Shown here: positions 51,353 to 60,103 of the stretch, one piece after another
How positions within the stretch are numbered: the stretch's first letter is position 1
How the letters are laid out: every line of letters starts with the position of its first letter
Assembly: GCA_033283265.1 (NCBI GenBank)
Contig: JAWMQN010000001.1
Span: 744,001-808,000 of the forward strand
Length of the DNA stretch: 64,000 nucleotides
From: Mangrovimicrobium sp033283265
GTDB taxonomy: Bacteria; Pseudomonadota; Gammaproteobacteria; Pseudomonadales; Halieaceae
Reading direction: 5' to 3'
The notes under the pieces: model-generated
The model's database searches: none
Told to the model about the DNA's origin: nothing
The model's input: only the letters and a program-made list of their open reading frames with translations
Translations under genes and position numbers: made by a program

Positions 51353-52423
51353 TCAACAACACCGCCGAACATGCTCCGCCGCCGAGGAAAAACACTCGGC
51401 CACAATCCCGGCAAACCACTCGCCCACCTGCCTGTCGATCTTGCCAATCGCCGCCTGCGCCACCTTGTACTCCATGATGCAGCCCGCCTTGAAACGCGCC
51501 AGCACCAGGTAGTAATCGAGGTGGCTGATATCGCGCCCGGTGCCCCCGGCGTAATAGCGCGCCAACTCCTGCCGGGTCGGCCAGTTACTGGTGTCGTGCA
51601 GGGAGTTGGGCGCGACGTCCGGCATGCGCTCGTCGCGCAGGCCGCTGAAAAAGCCGCCGATATCCACCATCGGGTCGCCGATGGTGGATAGCTCCCAGTC
51701 GATCAGCGCGTTGAGCCGTGCCGGCGGCTCATGGGCGAACAGCATGTTCGGCGTGCCGAGGTCGCTGTGGATGATACCCGGCTTTGCCGCCGGCGGAATG
51801 TTCTCGCGCAGCCAGCCTTCCACCAGTTCGTAGCCGGGCAGCTCGCGGCCCGGGTAATCGTATTTTTCCTTGTAGGAAGCGAGCTGGCCGGCCCAGCGGT
51901 CGACCTGACGCTCGAGGTAGTTGTCGGGCTTGCCGAAGCCCTCCAGGCCCACGGCCAGGTAATCGACGTTGGCCAGGGCGATCAGCGCGTCCACCACCGC
52001 GTAGGGAATCAGGTACTCGTAGGGCATCCTGTCGAAGGGTGCGGGGTGCACCACTTTCTGGTCGATCACCTTGCCGGACCAGCCCTCGACCTTTTCCATG
52101 ATGTAAAAGGGAGCGCCGACGATACTGTCATCGTCGCAACTTGCGTAGCAATGCGGGTGGGGTACGGCGCTGCCGGCGAGCGCCGTGAGCACCCGTGCCT
52201 CGCGCAGCACCGTGCGCTCGCTGCCGGGTGGCGGCAGCTTTGGCGGCCGGCGCATCACCATGCTGTCGCCGCCGCGCTCGAGGCTGATCACCACGTTCGA
52301 ATAGCCGCCGTGGATCAGCTCCGCCCGTAGCGGGGCGTCGCCCAGTTGCGGCAGGTTGTCGTCGAGCCAGCCTTGCAGCCGGGGGATGTCGATCAGTTCT
52401 TCAAGCTTGTGTTGCAGTCCCAT
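51353..52423 (-). CDS. APH-like phosphotransferase (ACAD10/11 N-domain type)
   Basis: A 356-residue kinase-fold protein. ATP-binding part: GYSNVVISLERGGDSMVMRRPPKLPPPGSERTVLREARVL; catalytic loop GIIHSDLGTPNMLF and metal-binding LIDWELSTIGDPMVDIGGF. In animals the same domain is fused to acyl-CoA dehydrogenases ACAD10/11, where it phosphorylates 4-hydroxyacyl-CoA so that the dehydrogenase partner can remove it. The neighbouring acyl-CoA dehydrogenase makes a similar role likely: 4-hydroxy acid degradation. Confidence 0.85.
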   Translation of the reverse strand: MGLQHKLEELIDIPRLQGWLDDNLPQLGDAPLRAELIHGGYSNVVISLERGGDSMVMRRPPKLPPPGSERTVLREARVLTALAGSAVPHPHCYASCDDDSIVGAPFYIMEKVEGWSGKVIDQKVVHPAPFDRMPYEYLIPYAVVDALIALANVDYLAVGLEGFGKPDNYLERQVDRWAGQLASYKEKYDYPGRELPGYELVEGWLRENIPPAAKPGIIHSDLGTPNMLFAHEPPARLNALIDWELSTIGDPMVDIGGFFSGLRDERMPDVAPNSLHDTSNWPTRQELARYYAGGTGRDISHLDYYLVLARFKAGCIMEYKVAQAAIGKIDRQVGEWFAGIVAECFSSAAEHVRRCC

Positions 52424-52466
52424 GTACTGTTCGCCTTATTTTTTTGCGCACGGTTTGCGTCCCGCT

Positions 52467-53372
52467 TCAGCCGCGGGCCATCTCGAAACTCCTGGTCATG
52501 TGGTCGAAGAAACCAGTCAGGGTGGGGAAGGTCCACTGCTCGCCAGTGTCGCGTATCTGCTCGATGTGCTCGCCGACATCGGCAATGCTCCACTGCGGCC
52601 GGAAGACCCCGCGACTCTCGGCGACGAAGGCCCGCGCCACCCGGCCGGCCATGGAGACCAGCATTTCGCCGCTGATACAGCAGGACTCGTGGGCCAGCCA
52701 GCCGACTACCGGTGCAACCAGTTCCGGCCCCATGGGCGGGTACTGGGAAATATCCAGGCCCTCGGCCATTCGCGTCACCGCGCCGGGCAGGATGACGTTG
52801 GACTTGATGCCCTTCTCCGCGCCCTCGATGGCGATGACATTGTTGAGCCCCATGGTGCCGGCCTTGGACACCGCGTAGTTCACCGAGTGGGCATTGCCGT
52901 ACAGGCCGCCGATGGAACCGGTCAGCACCACACGGCCGTAGTTCGCCGCGGCCATGAGCGGGAAGGCCGGGCGCACCACGTTGAAGGCGCCCATCAGGTG
53001 CACATCGAGCACGGCGCGGAAATCCTCGTGGGAGATTTCCTCCAGCGAGCCGTAGCGCACATTGCCGGCGTTGTGGATGAGGATGTCGAGGCGACCGTAG
53101 TGATCGAAGGCGGACTCGATAATCGCCCTGCCACCGCGCTCGCTCGCCACGCTGTCGGTATTCGCCACCGCTTCGCCCCCGCGTTCGCGGATGGCTGCTG
53201 CAGCGGCCGCGGCGGGATTGCCGTCGCCCCCGTCGCCGGTCAGTGCGGAGCCGTTGTCATTGATCACGACCTTCGCACCTTTGGCCGCCAGCAACTGCGC
53301 ATAGGCGAGCCCCAGACCGCGCCCGGCCCCGGTGATCACCGCGACCCGGCCATCAAACCTGTCTTCTGTCAC
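52467..53372 (-). CDS. Short-chain dehydrogenase/reductase (SDR)
   Basis: A 301-residue SDR with TGAGRGLG, HNAGNVRYG, LTGSIGGLYGNAHSVNYAVSKAG. The insert with VVINDNGSALTGDGGDGNPAAAAAAAI resembles the hydroxyacyl-CoA dehydrogenase domain of multifunctional enzyme type 2 (17-beta-HSD4). The start is GTG at 53372, overlapping the upstream SDR stop by four bases; codons upstream lie within that gene. It is part of a leftward operon with genes to 55672. Confidence 0.88.
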   Translation of the reverse strand: MTEDRFDGRVAVITGAGRGLGLAYAQLLAAKGAKVVINDNGSALTGDGGDGNPAAAAAAAIRERGGEAVANTDSVASERGGRAIIESAFDHYGRLDILIHNAGNVRYGSLEEISHEDFRAVLDVHLMGAFNVVRPAFPLMAAANYGRVVLTGSIGGLYGNAHSVNYAVSKAGTMGLNNVIAIEGAEKGIKSNVILPGAVTRMAEGLDISQYPPMGPELVAPVVGWLAHESCCISGEMLVSMAGRVARAFVAESRGVFRPQWSIADVGEHIEQIRDTGEQWTFPTLTGFFDHMTRSFEMARG

Positions 53373-54256
53373 TGTGCATTCTCCCCGGTCTCGAGCGCCG
53401 GCTGCAGCGGCCCCCACAGCGGCGCGCCGCGTTCCTCGCGCAGCGACTGGATCTCGCGCCCGTCGATGTCGACCACGCCGTAGTCCCGCGCCAGTTCTGC
53501 ATTGATATAGGTTCCGCCGCTGCGGGCCATGATGTCCGGGTCAGCTGCCAGTGCGGCAATCACCCGCCCGGGGAACTCCACCGAGCTGCCGGCGGCGCTG
53601 TTCAGCTGTGCCGCCATGCCCGGTACTTCCTCGAGGTTCTTCCTCGCCCGCTCGGTGTAGGTGAAGCCCTGCCACAGCGACAGCGAGGCGACGCCGTGGG
53701 GCTGCAGTTCGACGGCCATGTCCCGGGCCATGCGGTCGGTGGCAGTCTTGGTGGTGCCAAAGATCGTGTCGTAGGTATAGGTGACGCCGACGTAGCCGGA
53801 TAGCGCGACGATCAGTCCGCTGCCCTGGGGCACCATGATTTTCGCCGCGTGCCAGGCGGCGACATAGGCCGCGCGCACACCGGTGTCGAAGATCTCCCAG
53901 TTGGACAGGGGCTTTTCCCAGAAGCCCCGGCGCTCAGTCATTTCCACCGGGATCGCCATGGCGTTGTTGACCAGGATATCCAGCCTGCCCTGCTCACGCT
54001 GCACTTGCGCGAACAGCGCGGCAATCTGTGCATCGCTGGTGAGGTCGAGCGCCAGCGGGATAGCCGTGCCACCGCGCGCCTGCACCTCGGCAACCGTCTC
54101 CGCCAGCGAGCCGGGCAGGTCGCCGCCGCCCGGGGATACCGTGCGCGCGGTGACATAGACAGTGGCGCCCTGTTCTCCCAGCACCAGGGCGATGCCCCTG
54201 CCGATTCCCCGGCTGGCGCCGGTGACCACGGCGACCTTGCCGGCGAGCTTTTTCAT
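53369..54256 (-). CDS. SDR lacking the catalytic tyrosine (DHRS1-like), copy 1
   Basis: A 295-residue SDR. TGASRGIG (residues 12-19), NNAM and S153 in ALSGYVG are in place, but the YxxxK motif reads FGTTK, so the active-site tyrosine is F166 with K170 kept. The related SDR at 54791 has the same change. The sequence resembles the DHRS1 group, which has Y at this place. Y160 or Y162 could substitute, or the protein may bind rather than catalyse. Its ATG overlaps the SnoaL-like gene's stop by four bases. Confidence 0.85.
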   Translation of the reverse strand: MKKLAGKVAVVTGASRGIGRGIALVLGEQGATVYVTARTVSPGGGDLPGSLAETVAEVQARGGTAIPLALDLTSDAQIAALFAQVQREQGRLDILVNNAMAIPVEMTERRGFWEKPLSNWEIFDTGVRAAYVAAWHAAKIMVPQGSGLIVALSGYVGVTYTYDTIFGTTKTATDRMARDMAVELQPHGVASLSLWQGFTYTERARKNLEEVPGMAAQLNSAAGSSVEFPGRVIAALAADPDIMARSGGTYINAELARDYGVVDIDGREIQSLREERGAPLWGPLQPALETGENAQ

Positions 54257-54801
54257 TCGGGGATATGCCTGTCGCGCAGATTCTGCAGCGGGCGGCGGTA
54301 GGAGATATCCTCCGGGCTGCGCGCCGCGACGCCATTTCTGGCCGCGTCGGCGAGGTCGGCGAAGGGGATATCCATGGTCGGCGCCTTGCCGGACCACTCG
54401 ATCACGTTGGTGCGCACGGCGATTTTCCACTCGCCCCCGCGGCGTTCCAGCCTGTCCACATAGCGCCCGCCGGCGAGCCAGTTGCTCTCGTCCCGGTTGC
54501 GGCCGACGAACAGGTAGTAAGTCTCGGAGTGGGCTGTATCACCGTCGAGATCGATGGTGATGTTGAGCAGGTTGTGGTGGGTCGCCACCTGCCCCGCTTC
54601 GTGCATTGGCGTCGCCCAGTCGTAGCACTCCGCCGGGTTGCCGACGAAAGGGCCGGCGGCGATCACCGCGTCGGCGTGGAAGGCCGAGAGGAACTCGGCG
54701 CGGTCGAAGCGATCCATACCGCGACTGAAGCGGGTGAGGCACTCGTGGATATCCTGCTTGTCGAGCAGTTCCTGTAGGCGTTGCAGCGGGTCATTGGGCA
54801 T
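54253..54801 (-). CDS. SnoaL/NTF2-like protein
   Basis: A 182-residue protein with the NTF2-like pattern: LQELLDKQDIHECLTRFSRGMDRFDRAEFLSAFHADAV, then GQVATHHNLLNITIDLDGDTAHSETYYLFVGRN and YVDRLERRGGEWKIAVRTNVIEW. Such folds serve as isomerases, dehydratases or small oxygenase subunits. It sits between two related SDRs, overlapping both (4 and 11 bases), which points to one enzyme system. The reaction is not identifiable. Confidence 0.85.
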   Translation of the reverse strand: MPNDPLQRLQELLDKQDIHECLTRFSRGMDRFDRAEFLSAFHADAVIAAGPFVGNPAECYDWATPMHEAGQVATHHNLLNITIDLDGDTAHSETYYLFVGRNRDESNWLAGGRYVDRLERRGGEWKIAVRTNVIEWSGKAPTMDIPFADLADAARNGVAARSPEDISYRRPLQNLRDRHIPE

Positions 54802-55672
54802 CGCGGACCTCCTTAATCGGTCGCCAGATGGGCGCACCGCGGGATTCACGCAGCGAGGGAACCTGCTTGCCGTCGATGTCGGTGACGGCGTACTCCCGCG
54901 CCAGTTCCGCGGTGATGAAGGTGCCACCGGAGTGGCGCATGAGTTGTGGGTCTGCCGCCAGCGCCGCTATCACCCGCCCCGGGTATTCAGGCGTGCAGGC
55001 GTCCTGGGGGCGGGTCGCGGCGCGGCCCTCGAGGCCGGGGATGCTGGCCAGGTTGCGCTCGGCCCGTTCAGTGAGCGTCAGTCCCTGCCAGAGGGACAGC
55101 GAACAGACATGGTGAGGTTCCAGTTCCACCGCCATGTCCCGCGACATGCGGTCCACCGCGGACTTGCAGGTGCCGAAGATGGTGCCGTAGGTATAGGCGA
55201 CACCGGTGTAACCGGAGATGGCGACGATCAGCCCGCTCCCCTGTGGCACCATGCTCTGCGCCGCGTGCCAGGCCGCGACGTAATTCGAGCGCACACCGAC
55301 CTCGAACATCTGCAGGTTGCCCAGGGGCTTTTCCCAGAAACCGCCGGGATCTGTGAGGTCTTCCGGCAGGGCAAAGGCGTTGTTGACCAGGATGTCGAGA
55401 CGCCCCTCATCCTGCCTGACCTGCTCGAACAGCGCCGCCACCTGGCGGTCGTCGGCGTGGTCGACCGCCACGGCGACACCGCGGCCGCCGCGGGCACCAC
55501 ACTGGCTGGCGGTCTCGCCGACCGTGCCGGGCAGGTCATGGGCATCCGGGGTCACGCTGCGCCCGGTGACGTAGACGGTCGCACCCTGGGCCGCCAGAGC
55601 CAGCGCGATGCCCTTGCCGATGCCCCGGCTGGCACCTGTGACGACGGCTACTTTGCCCTCTAGTACGTGCAT
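54791..55672 (-). CDS. SDR lacking the catalytic tyrosine (DHRS1-like), copy 2
   Basis: A 293-residue paralogue of the SDR at 53369. TGASRGIG and S153 are present, and the motif at residues 166-170 is FGTCK, so the same tyrosine-to-phenylalanine change occurs with identical numbering. The shared change suggests a duplicated ancestor with altered chemistry rather than a sequencing slip. It is the first gene of the leftward operon and divergent from the AraC gene. Confidence 0.85.
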   Translation of the reverse strand: MHVLEGKVAVVTGASRGIGKGIALALAAQGATVYVTGRSVTPDAHDLPGTVGETASQCGARGGRGVAVAVDHADDRQVAALFEQVRQDEGRLDILVNNAFALPEDLTDPGGFWEKPLGNLQMFEVGVRSNYVAAWHAAQSMVPQGSGLIVAISGYTGVAYTYGTIFGTCKSAVDRMSRDMAVELEPHHVCSLSLWQGLTLTERAERNLASIPGLEGRAATRPQDACTPEYPGRVIAALAADPQLMRHSGGTFITAELAREYAVTDIDGKQVPSLRESRGAPIWRPIKEVRDAQ

Positions 55673-55814
55673 CTCTTTTCTCCTTTTTATAGGGCACAGG
55701 CTGAAACCTTGAGAACAGTGTAGCCTGCGCCGGGCACGCCTGAATGGTGTCCAGCCTACCGTCCGGGCACGCCAGCCGCTTGACTATTTCGGACACAAGT
55801 GATTCTGTAACGCC

Positions 55815-56888
55815 ATGCCGAGCGCCCAGGATAAAAAAAGCCCCGCCAACTGGCGAGCCGTTGCCTCCCCGGCGGGGTTCGACCAGGTGCACACCAGCCT
55901 GCTGGATCACTTCCCTGAACTGGTGGGGGAACTCGGTGGCGATTCCAATGCTCTCCTCGAGCGCCTGGACAGCGGCCTGGATGCGCACAACATCAGCCGT
56001 TTCCAACCCACCTACCCGCAACTGGCGACCCTGCTCGAGGTGGCCTCGCGGGAACTCGACTGCCCTGACTTCGGTATGCGCCTGGCCCAGCACCAGGCGC
56101 GCGCCCGCAAGACCTCGCCGATTGGCAGGGTGATGCAGACCGCGGCGAGCTATGGCGACGCCCTCCACTTCATCATCACCCACAGCTACGCCCACAGCCT
56201 TGCGGCGCGCATCTGGATGCACCCCCTGGATGAGAACGTGTGCTTCGTTGGCCATGACATCCTGGTCGACAGCATCGCGAATCGCGTGCAGGCCGTGGAG
56301 CAGATGCTCCTGCTCGGCCACCTCGGCGCTCTCGAACTGACTGGCGGCAAGGCCCGCGCCCGCCGGGTCCACTTTCGTCACCACCCGGTCGCGGACCTGC
56401 GCTGCTACCAGCGACATTTCGGCTGTGAAATCCGCTTTGGTGAAAACGCCGATGGCATCGTGTTCTCCCGGCAGGACCTGGCCCAGCCCATTACCCATCC
56501 CAACCGCAAGGCCCACGAGTCGATGGTCTCGCGGATCGAGAAACGCTTCACCCGGCGTCGTCCGCCTACCCACGCCGAGGTACGCGGTGCGATCATGCGC
56601 TTGCTTGGCACCGGCTTTTGCGACAACCAGCGTGTTGCCAGTGACCTGCGGATGAACCTGCGCACCCTGCACCGCCGCCTGCGCGCCGAGGGCACTTCGT
56701 TCCAGCACGTCAAGGACGAGGTGCGGCAGGACATGCTGCTCTACTACCTGCAGCAGACCGACCTCAGGTTTTCCCGGATCTCGGAGCAGCTGGGTTTCTC
56801 GGAACAGGCCGTGTTGACACGCAAATGCCGCCACTGGTTCGCGGCGACCCCGACGGAGATCCGCGAGCGGGCAAAACTGGAAAACTGA
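55815..56888 (+). CDS. AraC family transcriptional regulator
   Basis: A 357-residue regulator with an N-terminal arabinose-binding-like domain of the PF12625 type (about 20-210) and a C-terminal AraC helix-turn-helix pair (about 255-350; RVASDLRMNLRTLHRRLRAEGTSFQHVKDEVR, then ISEQLGFSEQAVLTRKCRHWFAATPTEIR). It is divergent from the SDR-SnoaL operon (142 bases between starts) and directly upstream of the P450-SDR pair, so it may activate either or both. Confidence 0.9.
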   Translation: MPSAQDKKSPANWRAVASPAGFDQVHTSLLDHFPELVGELGGDSNALLERLDSGLDAHNISRFQPTYPQLATLLEVASRELDCPDFGMRLAQHQARARKTSPIGRVMQTAASYGDALHFIITHSYAHSLAARIWMHPLDENVCFVGHDILVDSIANRVQAVEQMLLLGHLGALELTGGKARARRVHFRHHPVADLRCYQRHFGCEIRFGENADGIVFSRQDLAQPITHPNRKAHESMVSRIEKRFTRRRPPTHAEVRGAIMRLLGTGFCDNQRVASDLRMNLRTLHRRLRAEGTSFQHVKDEVRQDMLLYYLQQTDLRFSRISEQLGFSEQAVLTRKCRHWFAATPTEIRERAKLEN

Positions 56889-56961
56889 GCGGCCTGCGCA
56901 TAGGATGTTGGCGCCCGCCCCGCACAAGGCGATCCACCGTCATATTACGAGAGACCAGAAA

Positions 56962-58221
56962 ATGGCCATTGACCCGACTCATCCCACGCCGCCGCAATTT
57001 CCCCGTATCGCCGGCAGGGACAATATTCCCGAGCACGTCGACCCGGCCCTGGTGCGCGATTCCGGCATCCCCTTTGCGCCGGATTTTCTCGCCGGACCCC
57101 ACGACTACATGGCGGCGCTGCACCAGAACCAGCCGCCGATTTTTTACGGCGTCAGCGACTTCGGCAACCAGTGGAACCTGATTACCCACGAGGACGCGAT
57201 GTTCATGCTGCGTCACCACGAGATCTTTTCCAACGAGGGCGCGACGCCCTTCCCCCGCGACCCGGCGGATTACTACTACTTCATCCCCATCGAGATCGAC
57301 CCGCCGGACCACCGTAAATACCGCGCCATTCTCGACCCGACCTTCTCGCCGAAGGGCGTCAAAAAACTCGAGGAGAATATTCGCGCCCTGGCCAACGACC
57401 TGATCGACGAGTTCATCGACGCTGGGGAATGCGAGTACACCACGGCTTTCGGTCGCCCGCTGCCGGTATCGGTATTCCTCGACCTGATGGGCCTGCCCCA
57501 GGAAAAACGCGACACCTTTGTCGAGTGGGCGATGGACCTGCTGCACTCCAACAACCCGCAGACCATGGGTGCGGCAATGCACAACATCACCACCTACCTG
57601 AAACAGGTGATTGCGGAAAAAACCGTGGCCCCCGACGACAAGGTCATCAGCCAGATCATCCACGCCGAAGTCGACGGCAGGCCAATGACCGCGCCGGAGA
57701 TTTTCGGCTTTGTCATCTTCCTCTTCATTGGCGGCCTGGATACCGTGTTCGCCACCCTCAACCTGATCTGGCTCTGGCTGGCCAACAACCCGGAGCGGGT
57801 GAAGGAGATCATCGCCAACCCGGACCAGATCGACTCCCAGGTGGAGGAACTGCTGCGGGTCTGGTCGGTCACCTTCTCCGGCCGGATGCTCAAGGTGGAC
57901 TACGAGTTCAAGGGCGTGAAAATGAAAAAAGGCGACCGCATCACCTCGGTACTGCCCGCCTGCAATTACGACCCGGCAGTATTCCCCAATCCCCAGGAGG
58001 TTGATTTCAATCGCCGCCGCAAACCCATCCTCGCCTTCGCCGGCGGGCCGCACAGTTGCATGGGCGCGCACCTGGCGCGGCTGGAGGTCAAGATCGCCCT
58101 GCAGGAATGGCTGCGGCGCATCCCGGAATTCGAGCTCAAGCCGGGGACCAAAATCGAGTACCGGCCCGGCGGCGTGATCGGGCCCGAGCTAGTACCCTTG
58201 CAGTGGGGGGGCAGCGCATGA
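56962..58221 (+). CDS. Cytochrome P450
   Basis: A 419-residue soluble P450. The haem loop FAGGPHSCMGAHLAR places the cysteine at C366; the I-helix motif is FIGGLDTVFATL. The N-terminal pattern IPEHVDPALVRD resembles camphor- and terpene-hydroxylating bacterial P450s (CYP101/CYP111-like), but assignment to a family needs comparison. I use the ATG at 56962; 19 codons upstream are open but look non-coding. It ends overlapping the next SDR (ATGA). No ferredoxin is adjacent; the one at 18534 could serve both. Confidence 0.9.
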   Translation: MAIDPTHPTPPQFPRIAGRDNIPEHVDPALVRDSGIPFAPDFLAGPHDYMAALHQNQPPIFYGVSDFGNQWNLITHEDAMFMLRHHEIFSNEGATPFPRDPADYYYFIPIEIDPPDHRKYRAILDPTFSPKGVKKLEENIRALANDLIDEFIDAGECEYTTAFGRPLPVSVFLDLMGLPQEKRDTFVEWAMDLLHSNNPQTMGAAMHNITTYLKQVIAEKTVAPDDKVISQIIHAEVDGRPMTAPEIFGFVIFLFIGGLDTVFATLNLIWLWLANNPERVKEIIANPDQIDSQVEELLRVWSVTFSGRMLKVDYEFKGVKMKKGDRITSVLPACNYDPAVFPNPQEVDFNRRRKPILAFAGGPHSCMGAHLARLEVKIALQEWLRRIPEFELKPGTKIEYRPGGVIGPELVPLQWGGSA

Positions 58222-59084
58222 ACCAACCGCAGCAGCGGGTAGCCGTCGTTACCGGCGCCAGTTCCGGTATCGGCAAGGAAGCGGCCAAGGCCCTCGCCGG
58301 GCGGGGCTGGCGCGTGTTCTGCATCGGCCGCAACCCCGCGCGCTGTGCCGCGGCCGGCGAGGAGATCGCCGCGGCGGCAGCGGACCCGTCGCAGGTCAGC
58401 ATGCTCTGTGCAGACCTCGCCCTGATGGCGGAAGCCCGGCGCGCGGCAGACGCAATCAGCCGCCAGACCGACCGTGTCGATGCCCTGCTCAACAACGCGG
58501 GCGGGGTCACCGCGGAGAAGCAGATCACCGCCGAGGGCAATGAAAACACCTTCGCCAGCAACCATCTCGGCCACTTCCTGCTGACGCAGAAACTGCTTCC
58601 CCTGCTGCGCAACGCCGCCCGCTCTGCCCCGGCGGGCGCAACCCGCATCGTCAGCGTCTCCTCCACCGGTCACGAACACACCGATGGCCTGGACTTCGAC
58701 GACCTGCAATCGATTAACGACTTTGTCTCCGGCACCGCCTATTGCCGGGCCAAACTGGCCAATATCCTGTTCACCCGGGAACTGGCCAGGCGCTATGGCG
58801 CTGAGGGCATTACCGCGCTGGCGATGCACCCCGGCGTGGTCCACAGCAATTTCGCCAGCCATGCGGAACCGGCAATGCAGCAGTACATGGCGAGCCTCGA
58901 GGGCGAAACCCCGGCCGTCGCCGCCGACACCCTGGTCTGGCTGGCCTCGGCGGAGGAGCCGGCCGGGCACCCCGGCGAGTATTTCTACCTGCGCGAGAGC
59001 ATTCCCACCAGTGCAGCGGCGCGGGACGAGGGCGCCGCCGCCCGGCTGTGGGAGGAAAGCGAAAAACTCATCGCCGGATATTAG
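58218..59084 (+). CDS. SDR, retinol dehydrogenase-like
   Basis: A 288-residue SDR with TGASSGIG, NNAGGVTAEK, VSVSSTGHEH and YCRAKLANILF. It belongs with the retinol dehydrogenase-like SDR at 21784-22683. Its start overlaps the P450 stop by four bases, the second such P450-SDR coupling in the window, and implies that the P450's alcohol product is its substrate. Confidence 0.9.
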   Translation: MNQPQQRVAVVTGASSGIGKEAAKALAGRGWRVFCIGRNPARCAAAGEEIAAAAADPSQVSMLCADLALMAEARRAADAISRQTDRVDALLNNAGGVTAEKQITAEGNENTFASNHLGHFLLTQKLLPLLRNAARSAPAGATRIVSVSSTGHEHTDGLDFDDLQSINDFVSGTAYCRAKLANILFTRELARRYGAEGITALAMHPGVVHSNFASHAEPAMQQYMASLEGETPAVAADTLVWLASAEEPAGHPGEYFYLRESIPTSAAARDEGAAARLWEESEKLIAGY

Positions 59085-59090
59085 GGGGCC

Positions 59091-59196
59091 TGCACCGCTC
59101 CGGCCATCCATGGCCTCCTGCGGTGTACCGTACCTCCTGTACATGCACCGCTCCGGCCATCCATGGCCTCCCGCGGTGTACCGTACCTCCTGTACA
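59091..59196. repeat. 53-base tandem duplication with nested hairpins
   Basis: Two head-to-tail copies (59091-59143 and 59144-59196) differing at one base. Each contains CACCGC, TCC, GGCCATCCATGGCC, TCC(T/C), GCGGTG, a hairpin in a hairpin, then GTACCGTACCTCCTGTAC. The CATCCATG centre with paired flanks is the same motif as in the family II elements. Confidence 0.8.
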
Positions 59197-59197
59197 T

Positions 59198-59223
59198 AAA
59201 AAAGGCGGTGCTTGGGCACCGCC
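59198..59223 (-). terminator. Intrinsic terminator of the glycine-zipper gene
   Basis: GGCGGTGC (59204-59211), TTGG, GCACCGCC (59216-59223); on the minus strand it is followed by six T residues (59203-59198). A short T-run on the plus strand too makes it partly bidirectional. It lies 20 bases after the glycine-zipper gene's stop. Confidence 0.88.
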
Positions 59224-59242
59224 TTTGGCTGGATTGAGGTGG

Positions 59243-59788
59243 TTATTGTGCGGGGGCGGTATTGCGCGCCAGCACCAGTTGGCCGTCCCGGATCGGGATC
59301 GAGTCACCCGGGTCGTAATCCATCACTACCACGCTGCGCTCACCCTCGAATTCGTAGGTCACCTCGTAGGCCACGGTCCGCTCACTGAGATCATGTACGG
59401 TATCGCAGCGGCGTTCGGTGGCCTGGTAGGTATCCCCGGACTGCATGTTTGCCTGCACCTGGTTCCCGGCATAGCCGCCGACCACGGCCCCGGCGACTTT
59501 CTCCCCGGTGTTGTGCCCCTTGCCACCCAGGGCATCGCCGGCCAGGGCGCCGCCGACGGCACCGATGATGGTACCGGCTACCCGGTACTGGTCCTTGACC
59601 GGTTTTTGCCGCGTAACCACGACGTTTTCACACTGTTCCCGCGGCGTGGCGACCTGCTCGGTGAGCGGCTTCACGAACACCACATCGGCGTGTTCCGGAC
59701 CTGACACCATGCGGTATCCGGCGATACTGCCCGCCGCGGTGGCAACTGCAACGCCGAAAACGGTTCCGGTAAGCATGGACTTGTTCAT
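59243..59788 (-). CDS. Glycine-zipper 2TM domain envelope protein
   Basis: A 181-residue protein with an N-terminal hydrophobic signal or anchor (residues 5-25) and a glycine-zipper segment at about 72-110 (AGTIIGAVGGALAGDALGG, then KVAGAVVGGYAGNQVQ), followed by a beta-rich domain (CDTVHDLSERTVAYEVTYEFEGERSVVVMDYDPG). This is the Rick_17kDa-like envelope family, often outer-membrane-associated, but with no lipobox cysteine here. The ATG at 59788 precedes the signal directly. Confidence 0.85.
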   Translation of the reverse strand: MNKSMLTGTVFGVAVATAAGSIAGYRMVSGPEHADVVFVKPLTEQVATPREQCENVVVTRQKPVKDQYRVAGTIIGAVGGALAGDALGGKGHNTGEKVAGAVVGGYAGNQVQANMQSGDTYQATERRCDTVHDLSERTVAYEVTYEFEGERSVVVMDYDPGDSIPIRDGQLVLARNTAPAQ

Positions 59789-60103
59789 AGCGATTCTCCG
59801 TTCGTCATAATGTTCTTCGTTTGTTGCCAATCCGTCCGCGTCGCTTTTCCAGCAAGCGGGCGGAAAACCTCCGGCACATTCATTGGGACATTTCGCTGCA
59901 GCCAGTTATCCGCGAACTTTTACCGAAAAAAGCGTGGAATAGGTTTGCGCGGGGCAGCTGGCGGCACCTGGTGAAAGTGGCTAACTGGCACATTTCTGCT
60001 ACTTTGATTAATACCTATCGTCTTTGCCTACCGGGCACCCGGCACTGGCAACGCGTCATTCGCCAGGCTCGCCCGACTGTCCCGGCAGGCAGAGGGCATA
60101 AAT
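59789..60103. other. 315-base region between divergent genes
   Basis: Between the glycine-zipper and regulator genes. Relatively AT-rich around 59860-60030. It holds no repeats or operators I can support. A frame open from 59821 through the start of the regulator gene does not look like a real protein. Confidence 0.55.

Noticed and set aside
59990..60010. Possible sigma-54 promoter TGGCAC...TGCT upstream of the regulator
   Set aside because: The distance between GG and GC is 9 bases rather than 10, which normally abolishes sigma-54 recognition.
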